Below, piece by piece: positions 7,693-15,986 of a stretch of 64,000 bases of DNA; positions within the stretch are counted from its first letter, which is position 1; every line of letters starts with the position of its first letter. Source of the stretch: Bacillota bacterium (GTDB lineage Bacteria; Bacillota; Clostridia; Acetivibrionales; DSM-1351); assembly GCA_023398105.1 (NCBI GenBank), contig JAEWST010000097.1:1-64000 (forward strand), read 5' to 3'. A program made the translations under genes and the position numbers. The notes under the pieces were generated by a model. The model searched no databases, was not told where the DNA came from, and was given only the letters and a program-made list of their open reading frames with translations.

Positions 7693-7870
7693 GTATCTCC
7701 CCCTTTCATCAATTCAATTAAGGTTGAATTATTCGGCTTTATGACAACTGACTTTTCAAGCTGTCTTAATCATAATTAGTAGACTTATTCCGATGATAAC
7801 TGACCTTTTCATTCATGCTCATTATATCAGATATATATTACGTCACAATTAACTTCTGATTAAGTAAATA

Positions 7871-8647
7871 TTAATTATTCAACTTCTGCACATAAAAATT
7901 CGGCTTTTTGCATTTTTTCTTTTGTTCAATTAAAACAAAGGGCAAATACATTAGAAGCCAAAGTATGCAACCTACAAAAAATACAGGAATAAGATATCCT
8001 GGACTGCCTACAAAATTTGCGAAGTACTCCATTATCGAACCTTTTGCAGGATATCTTAAGAAAAAATAATTGCCGTCTGTAAAATAATTAACAGGTATTA
8101 TAATTATCACCAAGCCAAATAATATAGCTACTGTCTTTGGCAACTTACGAATATTAGGTCTATATCCCATGCTGAAAATTAAAAATATTGGTATAAAACA
8201 GATTATACCGTGTACAAGCATTGTCTGTATGTATATAAATGAAAACGTAGGATAGTAATATACATCTGGAGTAAATAGTGTCATAAACGATGGAGCTATA
8301 CCCATTGCATATGAGTATTCCATCAGCAGTTTATTTTTAGTGAACACCATAACAGGCAAAATTATACACATTAGGCTGCACAGATGCAGTGGTAGAACAT
8401 ATCCAATTGAAAACTGTCCAACACTCTTATACCATACCATCATACCTGCCTCCAGCAATGGGAGTAGCAAGCTAGTTGTTTTCAAAAGCCTCCACCTTGT
8501 CTTAATACTTCTATCTTTAAAAGTTAAAATAAGAATTACCCACAAGCAAATAATCATGCCAATAGTTAAAAGATGTTGAAATGAGAATAATGTACTATGT
8601 AGTTCTCTAGGTATTTCATCTATGTATGTAAAAAAGTAATTTCTCAA
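7871..8647 (-). CDS. YwaF-type (TIGR02206) integral membrane protein
   Basis: This 258-residue protein has about seven hydrophobic segments and the PLHLCSLMCI signature of the YwaF / TIGR02206 family, whose function is not established. The start is a TTG at 8647 preceded by AGGGGTGGATAATA; no ATG is better placed. It stands alone between intergenic repeat regions. The length fits the family (about 230-260 residues). The family call rests on topology and the conserved PLHLC segment. Confidence 0.78.
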   Translation of the reverse strand: MRNYFFTYIDEIPRELHSTLFSFQHLLTIGMIICLWVILILTFKDRSIKTRWRLLKTTSLLLPLLEAGMMVWYKSVGQFSIGYVLPLHLCSLMCIILPVMVFTKNKLLMEYSYAMGIAPSFMTLFTPDVYYYPTFSFIYIQTMLVHGIICFIPIFLIFSMGYRPNIRKLPKTVAILFGLVIIIIPVNYFTDGNYFFLRYPAKGSIMEYFANFVGSPGYLIPVFFVGCILWLLMYLPFVLIEQKKKCKKPNFYVQKLNN

Positions 8648-9374
8648 TATTATCCACCCCTATTTTTTTTGCTAGCTATGATTTCAACTAAAATCAAATT
8701 AATATAATCTATATTATATGAAATTGCTTTTTATACTCATATGATAAATTTTAATAATTAACTCAACTTTTCCCACATAAAAATCTACGTTTTTTAAATT
8801 AAAAGATGAGTAATTATTTTTTTAATTGACATCTATAAAATATAGATGAAAAACAGAAAAGGAGAACATTAGAGTAACCCACCTTCATTTTTCAGCAAAA
8901 TTTGAGTATTATTTCGCAAAAGTAGACAAGCCAAATTCAATTATTCCTTGTAAAATAGAATAAACAGATTAATTCGTAGCAAATAGAATAAAGTCCAATT
9001 ATTATGGGATGAAGAAAACATGATATTGGAGGATAATATCGTCACTTTATTTGGGTTTGATGCCAATCCCAATTAGCACTGTCGAAATTTGCACATTATT
9101 GACACAATATTTGTTTAATGAGCTTATATCGGTTCAAGGCTTGTGACGGTAAATTGGCTTTAGACAATTAAATAGGTTAACTAAGATTATAACGCCTAGA
9201 TTCAAAATGGTACCCGTCACTTATAGAAATGGGGGACATTTTCTTGTCTCGTTATATATTTTTTAGATAGCTAACCCAACTTTCCCCTTTAAAAAGTTTA
9301 GGTATGGGAGAGCTTATCAAAGGAAAAATTGAGCACCTAATTTCACTTACTTATATTTAGCAGAGGATAATATT
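8648..9374. other. Intergenic region with repeat-family copies
   Basis: No convincing gene was found in either direction. It contains a left end of the CTCAACTTTCCCA repeat family (8758-8790) and a short copy of the TATAACG...CGTTATA family (9187-9256). The remainder is AT-rich and broken in all frames. Confidence 0.6.
9187..9256. repeat. Short copy of TATAACG...CGTTATA repeat family
   Basis: It starts TTATAACGCCTAGATTC and ends in a gggggacattttcttg block followed by ctcgttata. Both ends occur again at 46114-46335 with a longer interior; single ends occur at 33640 and 44399. Confidence 0.75.
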
Positions 9375-10694
9375 ATGGACAAAACAGCAAAGTTTACAGA
9401 ACAAGAACTCAAAAAAAGCTTATTTTTAATTACAGCTGCTGTTATTTTTGGCAGAGTATTTTATGTAACCATTAATGGTGCACCATTTACTGGATTCTTG
9501 CGTGAATTAGGTGCAAATGACTTATTATACAGTATCATTGCCGCTACCCCATACTTAGGAGGCGTTTTACAAATTTTTGCATCATACGCCTTAGAAAAAA
9601 CTGGCAAACGAAAGCTAATGTTTCTTATTTCAGCTTATATACACAGACTTATTTGGATACCTATTGTCCTAATACCAGTACTAGTTCCAAAGGAAAATAA
9701 GGAACTTGCTTTGATAATTATTACTGCACTTATTATCATTTATTCTATTGCAAACTCTGTAGTAAATATTAGCTATAACTCATGGATGGGAGATATTGTT
9801 CCAGCAAATCAAAAGGGCAGTTTCTTTGGTAAAAGGACAGCAATATCAGCAGTAACAGGAATAATTGCAGGAGTAGCTTTTGGTAAGTATCTAGATAATA
9901 TTAGTACACTTATTGGATTTGCAATTGTTTTTACAATAGCCGCAATATTTGGTGCATTAGATGCCAGCTGTTTTATTGGGGTAAAGGAACCCACAATGAT
10001 CCCAGCAGAAAAAAATTCCTCATTTATTTCTATGCTAATAGAACCATTTAAAGATAAGAATTACTTAAAGTTAATTTTATTTATTTCATTCTGGAATTTT
10101 GGATTTAACTTTGCAATACCATTTTTAAATATATATATGATTGAACAGCTAAAAATAGATTATTTCACAATATCAATATTCCAACAATTTTTAGCTGGTA
10201 TTACAACAGTTTTCTTTATTAACAAAATCGGACTACTCTCTGATAAGTATGGTACTAAACCAATACTGCGTATATGCTGTTACTTTGTTTGTGTATTGCC
10301 GTTGCTGTGGTGTATTGCCACTCTATCTAGCTATATTGTTGTTATGTCAATAAGTTTTCTGATATTTGGACTGTTCAGCCAAGGAATTATGATATTATCT
10401 AATAACTTTTCCATATGGCTTGCACCCGAAAAAAACAGATCAATGTATCTAGCAAACTACTCAATTATTACAATGCTATCAAGCGGTATTTCGTATGTTT
10501 GTGCTGGAGCTTTTATGGAAGCCTCTAAGGGGATGATTTTTAAGGTTAACAATGCTTTATTTGGTAGTCAAGTTATTAGCAATTTTCACATATTATTTAT
10601 TATTTCATCTATTCTTATGATATGCTCAATAATCTTTGTACTACCAATGGTATATGATAAGGAGGAAAGGCATTTCAGCCTTTTTAACAGATGA
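9375..10694 (+). CDS. MFS permease
   Basis: This 439-residue protein has about 12 membrane segments in two groups of six with a cytoplasmic stretch near residues 210-225 (EPTMIPAEKNSSF), the pattern of the major facilitator superfamily. The NKIGLLSDKYGTKP segment near residue 285 matches the MFS loop 8-9 signature, and GDIVPANQKGSFFGKRTAIS fits the loop of the first half seen in UMF1/YfkF-like members. The ATG follows AGAGGATAATATT. A terminator hairpin overlaps the last codons. Neighbours give no hint of substrate. Confidence 0.85.
   Translation: MDKTAKFTEQELKKSLFLITAAVIFGRVFYVTINGAPFTGFLRELGANDLLYSIIAATPYLGGVLQIFASYALEKTGKRKLMFLISAYIHRLIWIPIVLIPVLVPKENKELALIIITALIIIYSIANSVVNISYNSWMGDIVPANQKGSFFGKRTAISAVTGIIAGVAFGKYLDNISTLIGFAIVFTIAAIFGALDASCFIGVKEPTMIPAEKNSSFISMLIEPFKDKNYLKLILFISFWNFGFNFAIPFLNIYMIEQLKIDYFTISIFQQFLAGITTVFFINKIGLLSDKYGTKPILRICCYFVCVLPLLWCIATLSSYIVVMSISFLIFGLFSQGIMILSNNFSIWLAPEKNRSMYLANYSIITMLSSGISYVCAGAFMEASKGMIFKVNNALFGSQVISNFHILFIISSILMICSIIFVLPMVYDKEERHFSLFNR
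10666..10685 (+). terminator. Terminator overlapping end of MFS gene
   Basis: AAAGGC, loop ATTTCA, GCCTTTTT; a short stem with T-run within the final codons of the permease gene. Confidence 0.6.
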
Positions 10695-10795
10695 TAGCAA
10701 ATATTAAATTTAACTTATCAACTTTGCTAATGAAAAGTTGATCCATGAAATACATATACATCCGATTTATGGAAAAGACACTTGTGGCTTTGCTT

Positions 10796-10838
10796 GGCTC
10801 GAAACGCACCATGTTTGCACAAATTAGATTTTCGAGCT
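10796..10838. repeat. agctcgaaaa-type hairpin repeat, copy 1
   Basis: ggctcgaaa and ttttcgagct are inverted around a cgcaccatgtttgcac interior. The hairpin abuts the stop codon of the YdcF-like gene, so it may terminate that transcript. Other copies are at 11733, 36227 and 46185. Confidence 0.8.
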
Positions 10839-10839
10839 G

Positions 10840-11610
10840 CTATCTATCAAAAACAAATGATTTAATTACCGCTAAGTATTCTCTTAAAAGCACATTCGGA
10901 TATATATACCATGGTGTTCCTGAGCTAATACCATATGGTTCAAGACCTACCCTCTTTGCAAGATGTTTAGATCTAAACATATGGAAATCATTTGTGATAA
11001 TCATTACTTTATCTAGCTTTTTGCCTATAGTCTCCTCATATAGCTTTTTAGAAAAAACCATATTTTCATATGTACTGGTTGATTTCTCTTCTTTAAGTAT
11101 TCTGCTTTCTGAAATCCCATATGCTACTAGATACCTTTTCATTCCCTCTGCCTCAGTAATTATCTCTCCAACTCCTTGCCCCCCCGACACTACAGCTATG
11201 GCATCAGTATTCTTATTTAAATAGTCAATAGTGTAGTTCAACCGTTCTTGTAATACCAATGTAGGCTTGTCTCCTTTTAGTCCTGCCCCAAGTACAATTA
11301 CACTGTCAACCTTTTCATTTGATTGAGCCACGGCAGAGGTAAGAATTACACTAGTTAACACTACAAAAGAAATAAACCAAACTATCAATAATCCAAAAAA
11401 CACTTTTCCAATTCTAGTATAAATTTTTATATTTTTCTTATAGTGCTTTGTCCTGATAAATATCATAACAAATATGATACAAGCTCCTCCAATTGAAGGG
11501 AGTAAAATACCAGTATCTACATTGCCGCTTCTTTTTGCCAATATAATAGTATCTATTATACCTATAAGAGCAAAAATTATAAGTATAATTCTTATTAATT
11601 TTCTTTTCAT
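10840..11610 (-). CDS. YdcF/SanA-like (DUF218) membrane protein
   Basis: This 256-residue protein belongs to the ElyC/SanA/YdcF (DUF218) family, members of which act in envelope integrity and vancomycin tolerance, with unclear chemistry. Three membrane segments occupy about residues 5-100 and the DUF218 domain follows: SVIVLGAGLKGD, LNYTIDYL, VVSGGQGVGE, SEA/EGMKRYL, TYENMVFSK and TNDFHMFRS. The start at 11610 (MKRKLIRI) is preferred because AGGAAGG lies 8 bases upstream; an ATG two codons earlier is too close to it. Upstream of the start lies a repeat end that extends the open frame artificially. Confidence 0.85.
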   Translation of the reverse strand: MKRKLIRIILIIFALIGIIDTIILAKRSGNVDTGILLPSIGGACIIFVMIFIRTKHYKKNIKIYTRIGKVFFGLLIVWFISFVVLTSVILTSAVAQSNEKVDSVIVLGAGLKGDKPTLVLQERLNYTIDYLNKNTDAIAVVSGGQGVGEIITEAEGMKRYLVAYGISESRILKEEKSTSTYENMVFSKKLYEETIGKKLDKVMIITNDFHMFRSKHLAKRVGLEPYGISSGTPWYIYPNVLLREYLAVIKSFVFDR

Positions 11611-11649
11611 CAGCATTCCTTCCTTTGCACATAAATCATGAGACTTGTA

Positions 11650-11715
11650 TTTCGGCAACAAACCATTGATAAGTTTGAACACCGATAGATTTTTTGGGTG
11701 GGAAAGTTGAGTTAT
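11650..11715. repeat. Right half of CTCAACTTTCCCA-family element
   Basis: The segment ttcggcaacaaaccattgat to gtgggaaagttgagtta is nearly identical to 21250-21317, the right half of the full element. It lies just upstream of the YdcF-like gene. Confidence 0.75.
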
Positions 11716-11732
11716 TTAATTGTACATAATAA

Positions 11733-11777
11733 TAGCTCGAAAATACACCATGCCCCACATAGTCTGTTTTCGAGCTA
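11733..11777. repeat. agctcgaaaa-type hairpin repeat, copy 2
   Basis: tagctcgaaaa and ttttcgagcta form an 11-bp perfect stem around a tacaccatgccccacatagt interior. Confidence 0.8.
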
Positions 11778-11840
11778 TATTAAACACATATCCTATAGTG
11801 CCTCTAGCTTGTTTTTAAAAACCATATATTATCTTAGCTT

Positions 11841-11880
11841 CCCACACCAACTTGGACACAAAAATATGGTTAAGACTTCG
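11841..11880 (-). repeat. Decayed copy of the SD-bearing leader repeat
   Basis: On the minus strand it reads GAAGTCTTAACCATATTTTTG then TGTCCAAGTTGGTGTGGG, matching the leaders of the acyl-CoA ligase, TetR and glycerol-1-phosphate dehydrogenase-like genes, but no gene follows it and the GGAGG is lost. Confidence 0.6.
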
Positions 11881-11891
11881 CATTTTTCAAG

Positions 11892-12539
11892 CTAAAACTC
11901 CATTTCATGGCTTAACACATCTGCCTCAATAAACTTGTATTTACTACCATTTTCATCCTTTACAAATTTTCCGTTAAAACTAAAATGATCAGCTGCAATG
12001 CCCTTTACTCCATCAACAGTAACTTCCATTTCTTCAATATCGGGTAAATTTAATAAGGTCATAGCCAAAATGTTAGTATAAGTTATTCCTCCAGCACTTC
12101 CATTATTAAACTTTAGTGCTATCTCCTTCGGCAAATCAACTGTTATTAGATTTCCAGTTACTACAGCCTTACTTATTTTTAATGCTGTTAATTCAAATAC
12201 CTTGTTAATAGCCTCTGTAATATTATCCTGATATAGCTTTTTATCAACTGCTACAATAATTACTTCTTTGGGCTTTTCATAATCCTCTGCATCATAAAAA
12301 TACAACTGTAAATCAACTTTCTCTTCAACTGAACTAGTTTCGCCTGCACTTTGCTGGGAGTCCTCCAAAGTGGAATTTGCAGTCTGGTTCATATTAGAAT
12401 TTGTTGAAATAGAAGTATCACCTGCTGTATTAGCATTTTTGTTATATACACTTGTAGCATATATTAGCAAAGCTACCAGCATAATAATAAAAACAAACAG
12501 CACACCAACAATAACTATTAGTTTTTTATCCTTTTTCAT
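11892..12539 (-). CDS. Membrane-anchored GerMN-domain protein
   Basis: This 215-residue protein has one N-terminal membrane helix (residues 7-30), a Ser/Thr/Asn-rich spacer (about 35-75) and a C-terminal GerMN domain (about 78-205), with LITVDLPKEIALKF and LPDIEEMEVTVDGVKG followed by HFSFNG. GerMN domains occur in spore-germination protein GerM and Gram-positive surface lipoproteins; the fold is probably a binding module outside the membrane. Its start overlaps the stop of the thioesterase gene (ATGA), so the two are cotranscribed and probably translationally coupled. The ribosome site GGAGGGAACA lies within the upstream gene. Confidence 0.75.
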   Translation of the reverse strand: MKKDKKLIVIVGVLFVFIIMLVALLIYATSVYNKNANTAGDTSISTNSNMNQTANSTLEDSQQSAGETSSVEEKVDLQLYFYDAEDYEKPKEVIIVAVDKKLYQDNITEAINKVFELTALKISKAVVTGNLITVDLPKEIALKFNNGSAGGITYTNILAMTLLNLPDIEEMEVTVDGVKGIAADHFSFNGKFVKDENGSKYKFIEADVLSHEMEF

Positions 12540-13294
12540 TGTTCCCTCCTAACTGTAATGCAGGCTTTAAAATACACTTTGTCCTTTTCTGCACTAACGC
12601 CTTCAACATAAACAATTCCAGATTCAAGCTGAGAAATATCCTTATAGAAATAAATTGTATCTCCAGCGAGTGCTTCACAAATATAATTTACCTGCATTTT
12701 TTCCACGATGTACTCGTTATGTTTTTCCATAGAAAAGCAATCTGCAATAAAATCTACATATTTTGAATTATTCATATGACCATTTATATCAATATCACTA
12801 TAACTTATTTTCCTGTTATATACAAATACCACTTCACCACTAGGTCTTAGCTTAACCATTCGCCTGTTAATAGCTCTCTCCTTAATCAAAGGCGGATATT
12901 TGATGTTAATCGAATCAGTCTTAATTATTTCACGCTTCTCAATATCCATAAGCACCCAACTTGACGTTGCATTTATTAATACATTTCCTTCCTTGTCCTT
13001 AACACAAAAGTCTCTTTCAAATTCCAATTTTTTATGCTCAGCAGGCCAAGTTTCTATATAAATATCTTCATTCCACATAGGCATCCTAACAATATCAACC
13101 ATTATTCGAACTAAGACCCATGCTAGACCATGTACATTGCCAATATCATCAATGCCAACTCCCATATTCTCTGAATGTAGACTTGCAATATTTTGAATAT
13201 AGTTAAAGAGAGAACTCACCTTTAGTCTTTTATAATAATCTGAATCTCCGTATGTAACGCTATAATTCTTTTTATATACATATACTTGTTCCAT
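12536..13294 (-). CDS. Acyl-ACP thioesterase (Fat family)
   Basis: This protein of about 252 residues is a double hot-dog acyl-ACP thioesterase that would release fatty acids from acyl carrier protein. Visible family features are the N-terminal YSVTYGDSDYYKRLKVSSLF, ENMGVGIDDI, GLAWVLVRIMVDI and in the second half DINGHMNNSKYVDFIAD with the catalytic Asn/His region. The start is uncertain: ATG 13294 matches family length, while the strongest ribosome site (AAAGGAGG at about 13350) points to no ATG/GTG/TTG at good spacing. The gene follows signal peptidase and overlaps the GerMN gene by four bases. Confidence 0.85.
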   Translation of the reverse strand: MEQVYVYKKNYSVTYGDSDYYKRLKVSSLFNYIQNIASLHSENMGVGIDDIGNVHGLAWVLVRIMVDIVRMPMWNEDIYIETWPAEHKKLEFERDFCVKDKEGNVLINATSSWVLMDIEKREIIKTDSINIKYPPLIKERAINRRMVKLRPSGEVVFVYNRKISYSDIDINGHMNNSKYVDFIADCFSMEKHNEYIVEKMQVNYICEALAGDTIYFYKDISQLESGIVYVEGVSAEKDKVYFKACITVRREQ

Positions 13295-13382
13295 AAGTAA
13301 TATCCATTTCTCAATTTGATTCAAGCAGCCTGAAAAAGGAATATACACCTCCTTTGTAAATACATGCAATTGTTTCAGTTAT

Positions 13383-13958
13383 TTATTTGAAGCCCATTTT
13401 AAATAAATATTTTCCTATCACATGATCTATGGGTATACAACCTATAACCCTACTATCTGAACTATGATTTCTGTTGTCCCCCATAACAAATACACTTTTT
13501 TGGGGAACAATTACCTTTTCATCTGATTCATAGAGCATTGGTTCCTTGATATAGCTTTCTTCTAATTCAATACCATTTCTAATTACTTTTCCTTCTTTAA
13601 ATTCAAGTACATCTCCTTCTTTTCCAATAACTCTTTTTACCCAAAATATTTCATCAATATTGCCAGTAACCTTTGTGACAAAAACATTGTATTTTAGCGG
13701 TTCAACAACACTATCCCAAAATGTTCTTTTTCGTTCTACTCTGCTGTCAATTATAACTATATCTTCATAATCTGGTGTACCATGGAATATGTTTTGGGTT
13801 TTATTTATTATTATTTTATTTCTATCGTGAAGAGTATTCTCCATTGAAGATCCACTTACGCTTGTTGGCTGAAACAAAAAAATAATTATAAATAATGCAA
13901 CAACAACTGACACCAAAACTGTTCCAAGCCAGCTTAATACTCCTTTTAAAATTTTCAT
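13383..13958 (-). CDS. lepB: Type I signal peptidase
   Basis: This 191-residue membrane protein cleaves signal peptides of secreted proteins. An N-terminal helix (residues 7-29) is followed by the catalytic Ser38 in VSGSSMENTL, the general-base Lys108 in WVKRVIG and the box GDNRNHSSDSR near residue 160. The ATG follows AGGAGATAAGCAA. It lies 14 bases or more upstream of the thioesterase region on the same strand. Length and motifs fit Bacillus-type SipS enzymes. Confidence 0.95.
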   Translation of the reverse strand: MKILKGVLSWLGTVLVSVVVALFIIIFLFQPTSVSGSSMENTLHDRNKIIINKTQNIFHGTPDYEDIVIIDSRVERKRTFWDSVVEPLKYNVFVTKVTGNIDEIFWVKRVIGKEGDVLEFKEGKVIRNGIELEESYIKEPMLYESDEKVIVPQKSVFVMGDNRNHSSDSRVIGCIPIDHVIGKYLFKMGFK

Positions 13959-14096
13959 TTGCTTATCTCCTATCTTTTTTTGAGCAATAATGATTCTAAC
14001 ATATTGATAATGTCAAAAGACTATTGCACATACACAATATATCTATATTACTCAATTAGTAATGAATTTGTCTGAGCAACCACAAAATTTGCTATT

Positions 14097-15902
14097 CTAA
14101 CGAACTTTTATTCCGAATATTTTTTTTGCATAGCTGCCTACAACAATGGTGTCATTGTAAATAGCAGGTGATGATTCCACATTTCTTCCCAGTGATACAG
14201 AATCTAAAGTATTACCAGTCATCGAATCTATAAGATGCATATAGCCTGCAAAATCAGTATAAACCATATATGTTTTACCATCAGAGCTTTGGAAATCTAC
14301 AGGTGAGCACCAGCTATAGGCTGAAAGCTTCTTCTTCCAAATTTCGTTACCAGTGTTTTTGTCAAGGGCAACCATTGTTCCATCAGTATTTGATCCTGTA
14401 AAGCATATATTAAAAACAACCATATTGCTTATGTCATCCTTGCCTAGAACAGGGGTTCCAAGTGCACCACCATTTATATAATAATTATATACACATTCGT
14501 AGTCTTTTTGCCATACAAGTTCCCCAGTCAATGCATTAAATTTTCTAATATTGCAGTCTGCCTTTGGATTTTTGCCACCTTCGCCACGCTTATCTACCTG
14601 ATTTGCTGTATAAAGGAATACACCTTTATCCGTCTCCTCTATTACTGTGGTAGAATCAGTATCATCACCAGTTTCATAAATCCAAACTGGCTTCAAGGTA
14701 TTTAAATCAATACACTGCATTGTACCTCCATTATCGTTAAAGTACATAAAATTCTTGTAAATTGCAGGTGAATTTTCTATACCCTGCTCATCATTATACG
14801 GACTTCTATAACGATATTTTGTTATTTGAGGAGCCATAGTCAAGCTTCCTGAAATGTCATCAAATTTAGTATTCAGCTTTACTCTATACACCAATCCATT
14901 TTCACAGCAATTGAGCAAGGTATCCGTCTTTTTATCCAATAGTGCAGAGCTGTCATTTGCACCCCAGCCTCTGAAAGCCGCTTCATCCCTTCCAAATATT
15001 GTGTATATTTCCTGCTGGTCAATAAGACTTATAAACCTGTACTTATACTCTGCAAACTTACCATTATTCTCATTTATGCCCATACCAGTATATAACACAG
15101 GATATCCTCTTGGATCAACCATTGCTGTCCCCTTTATAGGATATCCAATCTCTATCTTATTTCTAGTATCCTTACCTGTTTCTAAATCTAAAAAGTATAT
15201 GTTACCATCAAGAGCAGGATATATTACTTCCACTAAGTCCTTTGACTTCATTTCAGAACTTATATTCATCAGATTTTTAACTGCTTCTGACCAATGAACT
15301 ATTAGGGGCTGACCTGTCCAGCCTGTTCCAGGCCAGTTACTATTATGAGCTGCAATTTCTCCAAGCCCAGCTTTCTCCCAAACAATATCCAGCTTTTTTT
15401 GTGAAACTGTTCTTGTTCCAAAAGAAGCACTATCTCTGTAATTGTTTCCTCTGAAGGCAGTTACACCCTCAACATCTGAATATTGGCTGGCTGCTCCAAA
15501 CTCAATCAAATTCTTTTTCTTAACGGAAAAAGAATTTTGTGGCGTGTTATTCCTAAAAATCCAGGATACCATGCTTGTACCATTTGAAAGCTTATTTTCA
15601 ATTGCATAATCAGAAAATGCTTTTTCACCATCAAAGGATGATTCCTCAGTCCATGAGCTCTTTAACTTTTCAATATCTGTCAGTTCAGCAGGAATTGGAT
15701 CGGCAACTGGCTCAGGCTCAGGTTCTTCTATTGGTTCTGTAGAATCTGCAACAGTAGATGTATTAGAAGTTTGTATACTGTTTTTATCTGAATCCAACTT
15801 GTTACTAATTACTATCCAAAGTCCTGCAGCTATTATTGACAAGCACAAAACTGTTAATAGTACCTTTAATCTATTTGTTACTTTCCTTCTATGTCTTCTC
15901 AT
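14097..15902 (-). CDS. Membrane-anchored PQQ-like beta-propeller protein A
   Basis: This 601-residue protein has a basic N-terminus (MRRHRRKVTNR), a membrane helix, a Ser/Pro/Glu-rich spacer and then a long outer domain with beta-propeller repeats of PQQ type: GNIYFLDLETGKD, GTMQCIDLNTLKPVWIYE, ALTGELVWQKDY, VALDKNTGNEIWKKKL, HLIDSMTGN. Such domains often act as protein-interaction scaffolds rather than enzymes, and no dehydrogenase motif was seen. It is closely similar along its full length to the next upstream gene on the same strand; the two are tandem paralogues 84 bases apart. ATG 15902 is chosen (GGAAATAATT before it) over an in-frame GTG 12 bases earlier. Confidence 0.8.
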   Translation of the reverse strand: MRRHRRKVTNRLKVLLTVLCLSIIAAGLWIVISNKLDSDKNSIQTSNTSTVADSTEPIEEPEPEPVADPIPAELTDIEKLKSSWTEESSFDGEKAFSDYAIENKLSNGTSMVSWIFRNNTPQNSFSVKKKNLIEFGAASQYSDVEGVTAFRGNNYRDSASFGTRTVSQKKLDIVWEKAGLGEIAAHNSNWPGTGWTGQPLIVHWSEAVKNLMNISSEMKSKDLVEVIYPALDGNIYFLDLETGKDTRNKIEIGYPIKGTAMVDPRGYPVLYTGMGINENNGKFAEYKYRFISLIDQQEIYTIFGRDEAAFRGWGANDSSALLDKKTDTLLNCCENGLVYRVKLNTKFDDISGSLTMAPQITKYRYRSPYNDEQGIENSPAIYKNFMYFNDNGGTMQCIDLNTLKPVWIYETGDDTDSTTVIEETDKGVFLYTANQVDKRGEGGKNPKADCNIRKFNALTGELVWQKDYECVYNYYINGGALGTPVLGKDDISNMVVFNICFTGSNTDGTMVALDKNTGNEIWKKKLSAYSWCSPVDFQSSDGKTYMVYTDFAGYMHLIDSMTGNTLDSVSLGRNVESSPAIYNDTIVVGSYAKKIFGIKVR

Positions 15903-15986
15903 AATTATTTCCACGCACAGAATTCTGCTTTAAAATCCCAAGCACAGGCATGGACTATAACCTCCTTTTATATAACGTAAATATCG

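Noticed and set aside
7498..7779. Open frame of 93 codons on the plus strand
   Set aside because: It is antisense to the zinc-ribbon frame, which has the better ribosome site and CxxC motifs.
10745..11224. Open frame of 159 codons on the plus strand
   Set aside because: It runs antisense through the YdcF-like gene, whose motifs are clear.
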